The translations under genes and the position numbers were made by a program. The notes beneath the pieces are model-generated. The model had not been told where the DNA came from and made no database searches. It saw only the letters and a list, made by a program, of their open reading frames with translations. Shown in pieces: positions 29,292-38,757 of a DNA stretch of 64,000 bases. How positions within the stretch are numbered: the stretch's first letter is position 1; every line of letters begins with the position of its first letter. The stretch comes from Mucilaginibacter xinganensis (GTDB taxonomy: Bacteria > Bacteroidota > Bacteroidia > Sphingobacteriales > Sphingobacteriaceae), in assembly GCA_026225055.1 (NCBI GenBank), contig JAMFSA010000105.1, positions 25,981 to 89,980 of the forward strand. Direction: 5' to 3'.

Positions 29292-30581
29292 ATGTTAATA
29301 AAATTTACCGTAAAGAACTTCCTTTCATTTATGGACGAGGCGACTTTAGACCTCGAAGCGGGCTCAATACGTGAATTTCCTAAAAATATTTTTGGTGCGC
29401 GAAAAGGGACGCAGGAAATTAAACTATTGAAAAATGTTACTCTTTTCGGTGCCAACTCTTCTGGCAAAACCAATTTCTTAAAAGCTTTCTCAATGATGCG
29501 CTATTGGGTGCTGCGTGGTTATAGTGATACGACCGAAGGGAAGAAGATACCCGTAAAGCCATTTGTACTTAATACATCGACCGAAAATGGTCCAACTCAT
29601 TTCGAGGTACATTTTTTGATAGAACGCACTGGTTACCGCTATGGTTATTTAGCGGATAAGGAGCGCATACATGAAGAATGGTTGTTTACGACAACCAAGC
29701 GAAAAGAGGAATTGATATTTACCCGCAGCGGTGATGAATATAGGATCGAACGGGGCTTCCAAGCGGAACAGAAACAACGTGTGAAGATGTTCCAGGAGTT
29801 CACCAAATCCCCCGTTTTATTTTTGACAGTACTGGCGCAATGGAATATCGGATTTGCGCAGACTATTGTGAATTGGTTTCTCAGGCATCGTTTATACCTA
29901 AACAATGAATTGGACGATGATATTAATATCACTGCAGACTTATTACTTCACCCATCTTACCGAGCAATAATATATGAAATCATCAAACAGTCCGACCTTG
30001 GCTTTGCAACAATAAAGGAGGAACTTGATGATACAAACAAGATGCCGAAAAAGCATCTGGCAGCTTATTACGCACTTAACGAGGAAATACTAAAAAAATA
30101 TAAGATTAAAACCCGGCATGAACGGTTCAATGCGGCGTGGGAGGCGAAAGGATTTGTATACTTCGACCTAGAGGAAGAAGAATCTGCAGGTGCTAGGAAG
30201 TTTGTTGCTCTGCTCGGACCTATCGTAAGAGCACTGGTTGATGGGGAAATTATCTGGATCGATGAACTTGATGCCCGTTTGCACACTATGCTGGTAAATT
30301 TGCTTGTTTTAATGATCAATTCTCCGAAATATAATCAACGCGGCGCGCAGGCGGTGATCACCACGCATAATGTCCAATTGTTTAAAAAATTAAGGCGGGA
30401 TCAGATGTTTTTGCTAGAAAAAAATAAATATGGTATTTCTGCGATGTCAAGTGTCTACACCGGCAAGCCACATATCCGCGGCGACGCGATCTTAGACAAG
30501 GAATATTTGAACGCGCAGCTTGGGGGAGTTCCCAGCATTAGCGAGCAATTGTTCATCGACTTTAATAAAGATCCTGAATAA
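29292..30581 (+). CDS. AAA15/AAA21 ATPase (RloA/AbiLi-like)
   Basis: MLIKFTVKNFLSFMDEATLDLEAG, NVTLFGANSSGKTNFLKAF Walker A, IIWIDELDARLH Walker B. Confidence 0.8.
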   Translation: MLIKFTVKNFLSFMDEATLDLEAGSIREFPKNIFGARKGTQEIKLLKNVTLFGANSSGKTNFLKAFSMMRYWVLRGYSDTTEGKKIPVKPFVLNTSTENGPTHFEVHFLIERTGYRYGYLADKERIHEEWLFTTTKRKEELIFTRSGDEYRIERGFQAEQKQRVKMFQEFTKSPVLFLTVLAQWNIGFAQTIVNWFLRHRLYLNNELDDDINITADLLLHPSYRAIIYEIIKQSDLGFATIKEELDDTNKMPKKHLAAYYALNEEILKKYKIKTRHERFNAAWEAKGFVYFDLEEEESAGARKFVALLGPIVRALVDGEIIWIDELDARLHTMLVNLLVLMINSPKYNQRGAQAVITTHNVQLFKKLRRDQMFLLEKNKYGISAMSSVYTGKPHIRGDAILDKEYLNAQLGGVPSISEQLFIDFNKDPE

Positions 30582-30650
30582 AAAGAAGTTATCCTCTTCA
30601 GTCCGACTTGCTAAAAAAAGTTCATCTTTTAGCTATTTTGTTAACGTTCG

Positions 30651-30681
30651 TTTGAAGTTCGAAATCGTTTGATTATCTTTG
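30651..30681 (+). promoter_or_regulatory. Promoter pointing into the right attachment site
   Basis: TTTG-N19-TATCTTTG. Confidence 0.45.
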
Positions 30682-30833
30682 AAATGGGATAACCGAATGT
30701 TCTTAAATTGCATCAAACCGAGTCAATATAGCTGGTGCCCAAAATGATGCCCTATTTTGATGAAAAAATGATTAAAGTGCATTTAAAGCACCTAATGGCA
30801 TATAAAATTGAGTCAGTTAGGGTCCAAAAGGAC

Positions 30834-30847
30834 CCCAGCGGGATCAC
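30834..30847. other. Right attachment-site core
   Basis: CCCAGCGGGATCAC identical to the tRNA-Lys 3' end. Confidence 0.8.
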
Positions 30848-30880
30848 AGAGAGGTCACCAAACCATCTCAAAGTAACTAA

Positions 30881-30905
30881 AGCCACTTGAAAAAGTGGCT
30901 TTTTT
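30881..30905 (+). terminator. Hairpin terminator after the right attachment site
   Basis: AGCCACTT-GAAA-AAGTGGCT-TTTTT. Confidence 0.8.
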
Positions 30906-31063
30906 CGTTTAAAGGCATTTTTCATAACTCAATACAGATCAATGTAACACAAAGTAATCGGTAACCTATTCCTTTTGCCGAAATTAGGTTACCGAATTTA
31001 TCCCGGTTTTAGTTATACCTCTTTGATTTTCAGCGCGAAGAACCATGGTTTAACTTAAAAAAA

Positions 31064-32294
31064 ATGGTTATGAAAGTAAATAAATATCTTTCAATTTTAT
31101 TCTGGCTATGGCGTCAAAAAGCCAGCAAGGACGGCCTTGCTCCTATTTATGTACGTATCACTGTAAAAGGTGACCGGGATGGTTTTCATCCGGCAAAAAA
31201 ATCCATCCTGATTTCTGGGACGAAGAAACCTCAAGCGCGAACAGAGTGTGCCCCGACAGCAAATTCATTAACAGCTATATAACAAAAACAAAGGCTGAAT
31301 TGGAGCGACATTACAACCAGCTTGCATCCTTTAATGAAAAGGTAACCGCAGCAATGTTGAAAGAAGCGTATATGCCGAAACAAGTGTTGCAAAAAACATT
31401 GATGCAGGCTTTTAAGTTGCATAATAATAAATTTGCAGAACGCGTCAGCAAGAATAAAGGCAGCGATGGAACATTGTCGAGATATGAACGGCTAAAAGAC
31501 AAAGTCGAAGCTTTCCTTAAAAAGAAATACAAGATTGCTGATATTGCATTGGAAGATATTGAGATGGCGCTCGCCATTAATTTCTTTCACTACCTGACGA
31601 TGGAAAATATTGGAGATAATACAGCAATGAAGTATGTGAAAACTTTAAAGCAGATTATTGATCGCGCTATTGGTGAGGGTTGGATTAAACACAATGCAAT
31701 CACCGGCTTTAAATGCACTTACGTTGACCCGGACAGGGAAACGTTGGAACAGCACGAAATACTGAAAATGTATACCGGTAAAGCGCCTTGAAGAAGTACG
31801 TGACGTCTATGTATTTTGCTGTTTTACAGGATATGCTTACGAAACAGTTTATAACCTAGAACCGGAAAATATTTTTACAGGGTTGGATGGCAAGCTATGG
31901 ATCACAAAAGACCGGCGTAGAGGAAACAGTACCCTTATTACCCGTTGCGCTGGAAATTATTAAAAAGTATAACGACCATCCCTATTGTCTTGCAGAAAAT
32001 AAGCTATTGCCAGTTAACAGTAATTTCAGGTACAACGCCTACCTGAAAGAGTTGGCGGTAATCTGTGGGATCAGCAAGGACCTGACCACGCATACCGCCC
32101 GGCACACCTTTGCTACAACCATTACCCTCGAAAATGATGTACCTATCGAAACGATTGGCAAAATGTTGGGGCATAAAGATTTGCGGTCCACACAGAAATA
32201 CGCAAAAATAACCAAACATAAAATAAGTAATAAGATGAAGTCGCTGGAGAACAAATTATTTAATGCCGACGGATTATTAAAAGCAACCTGTTAA
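31064..32294 (+). pseudogene. Tyrosine recombinase (Bacteroidota phage integrase type), multiple frameshifts
   Basis: Arm-binding N-term (LSILFWLWRQKASKDGLAPIYVRITVKGDR), SAM-like core, catalytic HTARHTFATTITLENDVPIETIGKMLGHKDLRSTQKYAKI in three frames. Confidence 0.85.
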
Positions 32295-32299
32295 ATCCC

Positions 32300-32328
32300 A
32301 TTTGACATCACAAATTGTGATGTCAAAT
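32300..32328. repeat. Perfect palindrome P1
   Basis: ATTTGACATCACAA-A-TTGTGATGTCAAAT, 14-bp arms. Confidence 0.95.
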
Positions 32329-32363
32329 TTACAATGATAACAGAACAAAAGAATAATTATAAA

Positions 32364-32391
32364 ATTGGAGGTAACAATTGTAACCTCCAAT
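32364..32391. repeat. Near-perfect palindrome P2
   Basis: ATTGGAGGT-A-ACAATTGT-A-ACCTCCAAT. Confidence 0.9.
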
Positions 32392-32424
32392 CTATCGAAC
32401 GACTAACGTTAATATTTAATATCA

Positions 32425-32964
32425 TGGAACAACCAATAATAATACCGGATGAAATTGTAATAAGCAAAATCTATTTTGTTCGCAACCAAAAAGTTATGAT
32501 TGACAGTGATCTGGCAGAATTATACAGTGTAGAGACAAAAAGACACATAGAGCAGGTCAACAGAAACATTTACAGATTTCCTGAAGATTTCATGTTTCAA
32601 CTTACTGAAAACTAAATTTGAGACTTTGAGGTCGCAAATTGCGACCTCAAAAAGAGGTGGCCGCAGGTATGCTCCGTATGTATTTACAGAACATGGCGTA
32701 TTAATGTTATCAAGCGTATTAAACGGTAAACAGGCGATCGAAGTAAACATTCAAATCATGCGTATTTTTACACGAGTTCGCCAAATGTTTTTAGACAACA
32801 CAGAGCTTCGCCTCGAAATTGAAAAAATCAAAAGCAAACTGGATAACCAGGATAAAAACATGGAGATAGTTTTTCGATATCTCGATGAATTAATAACAAC
32901 AAAAGAAAGTGCAAAATCACGTAAAAGAATCGGTTATAAGCCTGACGAACTTCAAGAAGAGTAA
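32425..32964 (+). pseudogene. ORF6N-domain protein, frameshifted
   Basis: IYFVRNQKVMIDSDLAELYSVETKRHIEQVNRNIYRFPEDFMFQLTEN + LRSQIATSKRGGRRYAPYVFTEHGVLMLSSVL in two frames. Confidence 0.85.
32625..32651. repeat. Perfect palindrome P3, inside the ORF6N coding sequence
   Basis: TTTGAGGTCGCAA-A-TTGCGACCTCAAA, 13-bp arms. Confidence 0.95.
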
Positions 32965-32965
32965 C

Positions 32966-33140
32966 GGCAACGATTAAAAATGATATGCATATTGAAACAG
33001 CAGGTAAAATGTCGGGGCATAAAGATCTGCGTTCTACCCATAAAATACGTCAAAATCACCAGACGAAAATAAGCAATAGCATGAAATCGCCCTCGTGTAA
33101 ATTGTTTGATGCTGATGGACTGGCAATAGCTACCTGTTAA
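32966..33140 (+). pseudogene. Second integrase 3'-end fragment
   Basis: Encodes NDMHIETAGKMSGHKDLRST...SNSMKSPSCKLFDADGLAIATC*, parallel to the C-terminus at 32134-32294. Confidence 0.8.
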
Positions 33141-33144
33141 ATTG

Positions 33145-33175
33145 AACTTGAAGTCGCAAATTGCGACTTCAAGTT
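33145..33175. repeat. Perfect palindrome P4
   Basis: AACTTGAAGTCGCAA-A-TTGCGACTTCAAGTT, 15-bp arms. Confidence 0.95.
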
Positions 33176-33244
33176 ATTTAAATCATTATTGCAAAATATC
33201 AAGAATTAATGGGAAAATCAATAACTAAAACCGAACACCCTATC

Positions 33245-34606
33245 TTATGATTGAAAATCTTCAATCTTATATTCCTCTATTTTTCGATACAATGTAGCCG
33301 AACTGATATTGAGCAATTTAGCGGCCTGGGTTTTATTCCCTTTTGTATATTGCAATACACGATGGATGTGTAAGCGCTCAACACTGGAAAGATCAAATGC
33401 AGATAGTGTGTTTGATTTTAGTGCCGTACTATATTGCAACTCAACCGGCAAATTATCTACACTTAATTCAGTCCCCTGGCAAACGATCAACGATCGTTCA
33501 ATTACATTTCTTAATTCCCGGATATTGCCCCGCCATTCATTTTTTTGAAGGCGTTCAACAAAAGCATTTGTCATACCCTTTACTTGCTGATAAGCATCCT
33601 TAGTCAGTTTTTTTACAAAGTAGTCGGCGAGTAAAGGAATATCATCCTGCCGTTCTCTTAATGGAGGTAGGCTTATAGTGACTAAATTCAACCGATAAAA
33701 CAAGTCCTCCCTGAACTTCCCATTGCTGATCTCCTGTTGAATATCTCGGTTGGTTGCCGCGATGATTCTGATATTAACCTTAACCTGTTTGGTATCCCCA
33801 ACCTTAATAAATTCGCTTGTTTCCAGTACACGCAACAGCTTTGCCTGTAAATCTAAAGGCATCTCACCAATTTCATCTAAAAATAACGTGCCTTCATTGG
33901 CTTCCTCAATTAATCCTTTCTTGTCTTTATTCGCCCCGGTAAAAGCACCCGCCTTATGTCCGAAAAGTTCACTTTCTAAAATATCCTTGCCAAAAGCGCT
34001 GCAATTCAAACCCAGGAAAGTTTTGGTGCTTCTTTTACTTGCCGAATGGATCGCCTGCGCAAAAACCTCTTTCCCGGTGCCTGTTTCCCCTAAAAGTAAT
34101 ACGGGCGCATCAGTTGGTGCCGCCATTTGTGCCAGTGTTTTTGCCTGTATAATGGAAAACGACTGACCAATAATGGAATCAAAATTGGCATAGCGGTCTG
34201 CTGCTTGTTTTTCTAACTGGGCAACCCTTTTTTCCAGTTTAACTTTTTCTAGGGCGCGATATAGTAATGGCAGAATACGCTGATTATCGTTGGCTTTGGT
34301 AATATAATCAAAGGCGCCGTTCTTAATAGCCTGTACACTGTCGGGGATATTTCCATAAGCTGTTAGCACAATTATTTCAATATAAGGGTGAGTGGCTTTA
34401 ATCTTACTGATAAACTCCACCCCATTGCCATCGGGCAATTTAACATCGCATAATACCAGGTCTATACTTTCATGATTCAATTGCTTCGACGCTTCTTTGA
34501 TGTTTTCGGCCTCAAAAACTACAAAGCCTTCCAGGGAAAGCACCCGTTTTAATAGCAGCCTAACATCATGCTCATCTTCAACCAATAATATATTTGCTAT
34601 CGTCAT
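33245..34606 (-). CDS. NtrC-family sigma54-dependent response regulator
   Basis: Receiver + AAA+ (GETGTGKEVFAQAIH, ESELFGHKAGAFTGA) + Fis HTH. Confidence 0.93.
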   Translation of the reverse strand: MTIANILLVEDEHDVRLLLKRVLSLEGFVVFEAENIKEASKQLNHESIDLVLCDVKLPDGNGVEFISKIKATHPYIEIIVLTAYGNIPDSVQAIKNGAFDYITKANDNQRILPLLYRALEKVKLEKRVAQLEKQAADRYANFDSIIGQSFSIIQAKTLAQMAAPTDAPVLLLGETGTGKEVFAQAIHSASKRSTKTFLGLNCSAFGKDILESELFGHKAGAFTGANKDKKGLIEEANEGTLFLDEIGEMPLDLQAKLLRVLETSEFIKVGDTKQVKVNIRIIAATNRDIQQEISNGKFREDLFYRLNLVTISLPPLRERQDDIPLLADYFVKKLTKDAYQQVKGMTNAFVERLQKNEWRGNIRELRNVIERSLIVCQGTELSVDNLPVELQYSTALKSNTLSAFDLSSVERLHIHRVLQYTKGNKTQAAKLLNISSATLYRKIEEYKIEDFQS

Positions 34607-34615
34607 ACACTAATT

Positions 34616-36322
34616 TTATGTTAACGGGTTAACTAAAATGTTAAACCCAAAGGTACTGCCTTCGCCGTAATTGCTGTTTACCCATATTTTTCCGCCTTGT
34701 GCTTCAATAAATTCTTTGGAGATCGATAATCCCAATCCCGTACCCGACCTTTCCGTTGTTCCCGGAACCTGGAAATATTTATCGAATACACGATCCACAT
34801 ACTGCTCCTCAATTCCTTTACCATGATCAGCCACCCAAAATTGTATGATTTCTTTTTCTCTCTTTACACGCACCTCAACCACTCCATTTTCTGAAGAATA
34901 TTTAATGGCATTATTTAAGAAATTAATCAGTACCCAAATCGTTTTTTCTTCATCCAGATCAACAAGCGGCAAATCTTTTTCTATATTTTCTTTTAATGAT
35001 ACACCAAACTGGGCTGCCTGCTGCTGAACGGCCTGCATTGCCCTTAATACCATTACCTCAGGCTTTACAGGTTCTATCTTTAACTGTATCCGCCCCGTTT
35101 CTATTTGCGACATATTCAGCAGTTCGCCGGTAATTTTTAATAAACGTTCCGCATTGGCTTTTATAGTCCCCAATACCTCCGTTTGATCCTTATTCATTTC
35201 ACCCATCCGTTTGTCTTCCAGTAGTTGGGTGCTCATATTGATGGCAAATAAAGGAATCTTCAACTCATGTGATATGGTGGCAATAAAATTGGTTTTGGCG
35301 GCATCCAGTTCTTTAAATGGTGTGATATTCCGTAAGATGATTACCCGACCACCAACAACATTATCGGCCTGTATCAGGATAGATTCCTGCACAAAAAAGC
35401 TTTCCTTATTATCTAAAAATATTTTAAGCTGCTTGCTGGTTTCATTTTGCAGAACGGTACGGAGCAGATCATTTTGAATGGCAATATCGGCCGCGTAAAG
35501 CCCTATAATGTCCTTTTCTTTTAGTCCAAAAAGACTTTCCGCTGCGGAATTAAAAAACAGGATTTCGTTTTTATCATTCAGCCCGATGATGCCGTCATTC
35601 ATTTTATTGATGATCGCCTCAATTCGCCCTTTTTCAGCTTTGATCTCCGCCAGGTTGCTGTGTTCATATTCATCCAGTTTCCCCGCCATTGTATTAAAGG
35701 TATCAGCCAGCGTACCAAATTCATCTTTTTGTTCCAGGTGTATGCGTTTGCTGTAATTTTTGTTGGCGATTTCTTTGATCCCTTCTGTCAGCTCCCGAAT
35801 AGGTTTTGCAATTACCGAAGGAAAGTTAATTACAAAGGTAAAAGCCACTAAACTTAAAACAGTTACAATACCGGTAAGCCACAGCGTAGCCTGCGTAGCA
35901 TAACGGGAGGCTCGTGCATTTTTATGAATAATGGCGATTTCATTAACATCATCAATTTTGAAAATGGCCTTGTGCATTTCCTTTATTTTATCGAACCCGA
36001 CGGGATCTTTTTTTAGCTGTTCAAATAAATACCGTACTTCCGCAGTAGCCTCAAATTCACCTGGTTCCGTGATGTTATTTTCTTCCAGTTTAAGGTTTTT
36101 TTCAAAAACAGCGATCTTCGAGGAATCTCCGGGTATTTCATCAAGCGCCTTGAGCATCTGGCTGCAATATTCCACACTGATCTGGTTGTCTTTTAAGATT
36201 TTACTGGCATCGTTGCTTAGGCGGTTAACATAGTAGATACCCAATACTCCAAAGCAGATAATTACAACAAACAGGAAAAGCAGGCCAAACGTAAGTTTGG
36301 TTTTAATATTCATTCTCATCAT
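34616..36322 (-). CDS. Sensor histidine kinase (HAMP-PAS-HisKA-HATPase)
   Basis: FIATISHELKIPLFAINMSTQLL H-box; ATPase motifs N/G1/G2. Confidence 0.92.
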   Translation of the reverse strand: MMRMNIKTKLTFGLLFLFVVIICFGVLGIYYVNRLSNDASKILKDNQISVEYCSQMLKALDEIPGDSSKIAVFEKNLKLEENNITEPGEFEATAEVRYLFEQLKKDPVGFDKIKEMHKAIFKIDDVNEIAIIHKNARASRYATQATLWLTGIVTVLSLVAFTFVINFPSVIAKPIRELTEGIKEIANKNYSKRIHLEQKDEFGTLADTFNTMAGKLDEYEHSNLAEIKAEKGRIEAIINKMNDGIIGLNDKNEILFFNSAAESLFGLKEKDIIGLYAADIAIQNDLLRTVLQNETSKQLKIFLDNKESFFVQESILIQADNVVGGRVIILRNITPFKELDAAKTNFIATISHELKIPLFAINMSTQLLEDKRMGEMNKDQTEVLGTIKANAERLLKITGELLNMSQIETGRIQLKIEPVKPEVMVLRAMQAVQQQAAQFGVSLKENIEKDLPLVDLDEEKTIWVLINFLNNAIKYSSENGVVEVRVKREKEIIQFWVADHGKGIEEQYVDRVFDKYFQVPGTTERSGTGLGLSISKEFIEAQGGKIWVNSNYGEGSTFGFNILVNPLT

Positions 36323-37452
36323 GATAATATTACTAAATCTACGTCTAATTTGCTCAGCGTTTTCAACAGCTCATTAAAAGTGGCTGTCTTTAAAATAATA
36401 CTGAGCAAAGATAAGTGAGGTTTGCCCATACAAAGCGTAGTGATCTTTTTATCAACAACCGCTTTAAGCATACCACTGGCTACTACCTTACTTTTAACGC
36501 GCACCACCTCGGCTCCCATTTGGGTGGCTAACTTAAAATTATTAATAAGATGCCGCTGATCAGCCAGTCCGATCCGGTCTGCGCTTTCTTTAGGGGTTTG
36601 GATGTAAACCACAAACCATTTGGCATTGTAATAAGTGGCCAGGCGGGCTGTTTTCCGGATGATTAGCTTTGCTGTATCATTGTTAGTGCTGATGCTGCAC
36701 ATTAAGCGTTCACGCCTGGCCTGCAATAAGCCAGGCACCTCAGTTTGAATCTTTCTTTCTACCTGGATGGCTACTTCCTTTAACGCCAGTTCCCGTAATT
36801 GTAAAATTCTTTCACTCTGGAAGAAGTTTTTCAGCGCAAAGGCGATCTTATCATTAGTATATATCTTTCCTTCCCTTAAACGGGCAACCAGTTCGTCGGC
36901 AGTCAGGTCGATATTAACTACTTCGTCGGCCTGCCGCAATACATTATCCGGTACCCGTTCGTTAACCTCTATACCAGTAATGCTTTTTACATCTTCATAC
37001 AGGCTCTCAATATGCTGAATATTCATGGCGCTGATCACGTTGATCCCGGCATCCAGGATCTCCACCACATCCTGCCAGCGCTTTTCATTTTTACTGCCCT
37101 CAATATTAGTATGGGCCAATTCATCCACAATAACAATCTCGGGGCGTAAAGATAAAATAGCCTGTAGGTCCATTTCCTGTAACTGCTTTCCTTTATAAAA
37201 CAGGTCGCGGCGCGGTATAACCGGAAGGCCCTCTATCAGGTCTTGTGTTTCCTTACGCATATGGGTTTCAATATAACCGATCTTCACATCTATGCCATTG
37301 CGCAACAAAGCATGTGCTTCCTGTAGCATACGAAAGGTTTTCCCCACACCGGCGCTCATGCCGATATAGATCTTAAACTTACCACGCCTGGAGCGTTTGA
37401 TCAGTTCCAGGAAATCCTCAACCGACTGCTCTTTAGTTTCTTCCTCCATCAT
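36319..37452 (-). CDS. kdpD: KdpD N-terminal sensor domain plus universal stress domain, no kinase
   Basis: KIYIGMSAGVGKTFRMLQEAHALLRNGIDVKIGYIETHMRKET; IVIVDELAHTN. Confidence 0.9.
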   Translation of the reverse strand: MMEEETKEQSVEDFLELIKRSRRGKFKIYIGMSAGVGKTFRMLQEAHALLRNGIDVKIGYIETHMRKETQDLIEGLPVIPRRDLFYKGKQLQEMDLQAILSLRPEIVIVDELAHTNIEGSKNEKRWQDVVEILDAGINVISAMNIQHIESLYEDVKSITGIEVNERVPDNVLRQADEVVNIDLTADELVARLREGKIYTNDKIAFALKNFFQSERILQLRELALKEVAIQVERKIQTEVPGLLQARRERLMCSISTNNDTAKLIIRKTARLATYYNAKWFVVYIQTPKESADRIGLADQRHLINNFKLATQMGAEVVRVKSKVVASGMLKAVVDKKITTLCMGKPHLSLLSIILKTATFNELLKTLSKLDVDLVILS

Positions 37453-37611
37453 TTAATTGCTGTAATGCCTTATTAAACTCATTTTTTTTAACCTGTAAAA
37501 GGGGACGCTTTTACATCCCCCTTTTGCATGAACTTTAACCGGCCTGACTAACTCACCAACCAACAAACCGATTGAGCAAGTACATGCTTATCTTATAATA
37601 CTTATGTTTAA

Positions 37612-38670
37612 TTAGAAAGAATAAACAGCCGCTAATACAAATTGCGATGCAGATTTAGTAGCCGCGGCATTGCTATCCATAAACATATCTTTTGATCCGT
37701 TATCCAGTCTCACTTCCGGAATTAAAGTTAAAGGGCCAGCCTTAATATTTGCCGTTAATGTTAACCCAGTCACTGACTCACCGGCAGCCGGCCCGGCCGA
37801 CTGATAAGTACCTGCTTTGTTTTTAAAATACTCGCCCCTTAATCCTAAAGTAACTACACGGGATACCGCTAATTGTGGATATAAGGCTACTCCCTCAAAG
37901 CCCCCTGTTCCGGCCCCATTGGTTGCCGAATAATCTGCTGCATTTAATCCCAATTTAAAAGCATTTGTAAGCTGGTAAGCGGTTGTTAAATCAATTTCTG
38001 TCCCGGATGTTGGAGTGCTGTTATTGGCGGTAAGCAGGTTAATATAGGCGGTCCATCCTTTCGCCGGCGACAGAAATAATTGTGCGCCAAAGGCATCTAC
38101 ATTATGGGCCGACTTATATACATTCCATTCATCATTGAAGATGCCGGCCATCAAACTTACCTTATCAGAAAAAGCATAAGTTGCCTTAACACCCGCATTC
38201 TGGAACGGGCCATTGGTGAAAAGGTAGGATGTGGAATAGTTAAAGTTACCTGCCGGGCTGATTACTTCATAACCAATAAAGGTTGACATATAACCACCTG
38301 TAAGGTTTAATTTATCCGTTACATCATAAGAAACATATAAGTTTTGAATGTGATAATTTGTATTGTCCGTTGGAAGTGATTGATCACTTCGCGGCCCGAA
38401 AGATACTTCACCTACAAATGAGGCTTTGCCTACTTTTTTCTTTAAACCCAGATCTATCATACCGATAGAAAGAGAATTTTGGTCACCGGCAAAGCTGGTA
38501 GGTATATTTTTATGGCCCGAAAAATCATATTTATAGTAGGCATCTACAGAGCCCGATATTGTTAAAGGCGTATCTCCGGCTATTTTAGTAGTATCCAAAT
38601 TATTTACAGTAGCTTTAGCGGTACACGTTGCAACTGCAAAAAGAGCAAGCAATATTAATTTTTTATTCAT
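37612..38670 (-). CDS. Outer membrane beta-barrel porin
   Basis: Signal peptide, alternating beta-strand pattern, C-terminal aromatic (FVLAAVYSF). Confidence 0.8.
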   Translation of the reverse strand: MNKKLILLALFAVATCTAKATVNNLDTTKIAGDTPLTISGSVDAYYKYDFSGHKNIPTSFAGDQNSLSIGMIDLGLKKKVGKASFVGEVSFGPRSDQSLPTDNTNYHIQNLYVSYDVTDKLNLTGGYMSTFIGYEVISPAGNFNYSTSYLFTNGPFQNAGVKATYAFSDKVSLMAGIFNDEWNVYKSAHNVDAFGAQLFLSPAKGWTAYINLLTANNSTPTSGTEIDLTTAYQLTNAFKLGLNAADYSATNGAGTGGFEGVALYPQLAVSRVVTLGLRGEYFKNKAGTYQSAGPAAGESVTGLTLTANIKAGPLTLIPEVRLDNGSKDMFMDSNAAATKSASQFVLAAVYSF

Positions 38671-38757
38671 TATATATATTATTAGTGTTTTTGTGGGATA
38701 AAACTTCCCTGTAGATCTTCCCCCCGCAATAAAATTATACGGGGGAAGATTTGGGGT

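Larger units (their letters stand above)
16457..30847. mobile_element. Genomic defence island integrated at the tRNA-Lys 3' end
   Basis: CCCAGCGGGATCAC (tRNA-Lys 3' end, 16457-16470) repeated at 30834-30847; cargo of defence genes between. Confidence 0.75.

Noticed and set aside
19329-32964. Treating all frameshifts as sequencing error
   Set aside because: Several are at homopolymers, so error is possible, but they cluster in the island and adjacent element while long host genes are intact, and the ORF6N and integrase breaks are not all homopolymeric. Left open; needs accurate reads.
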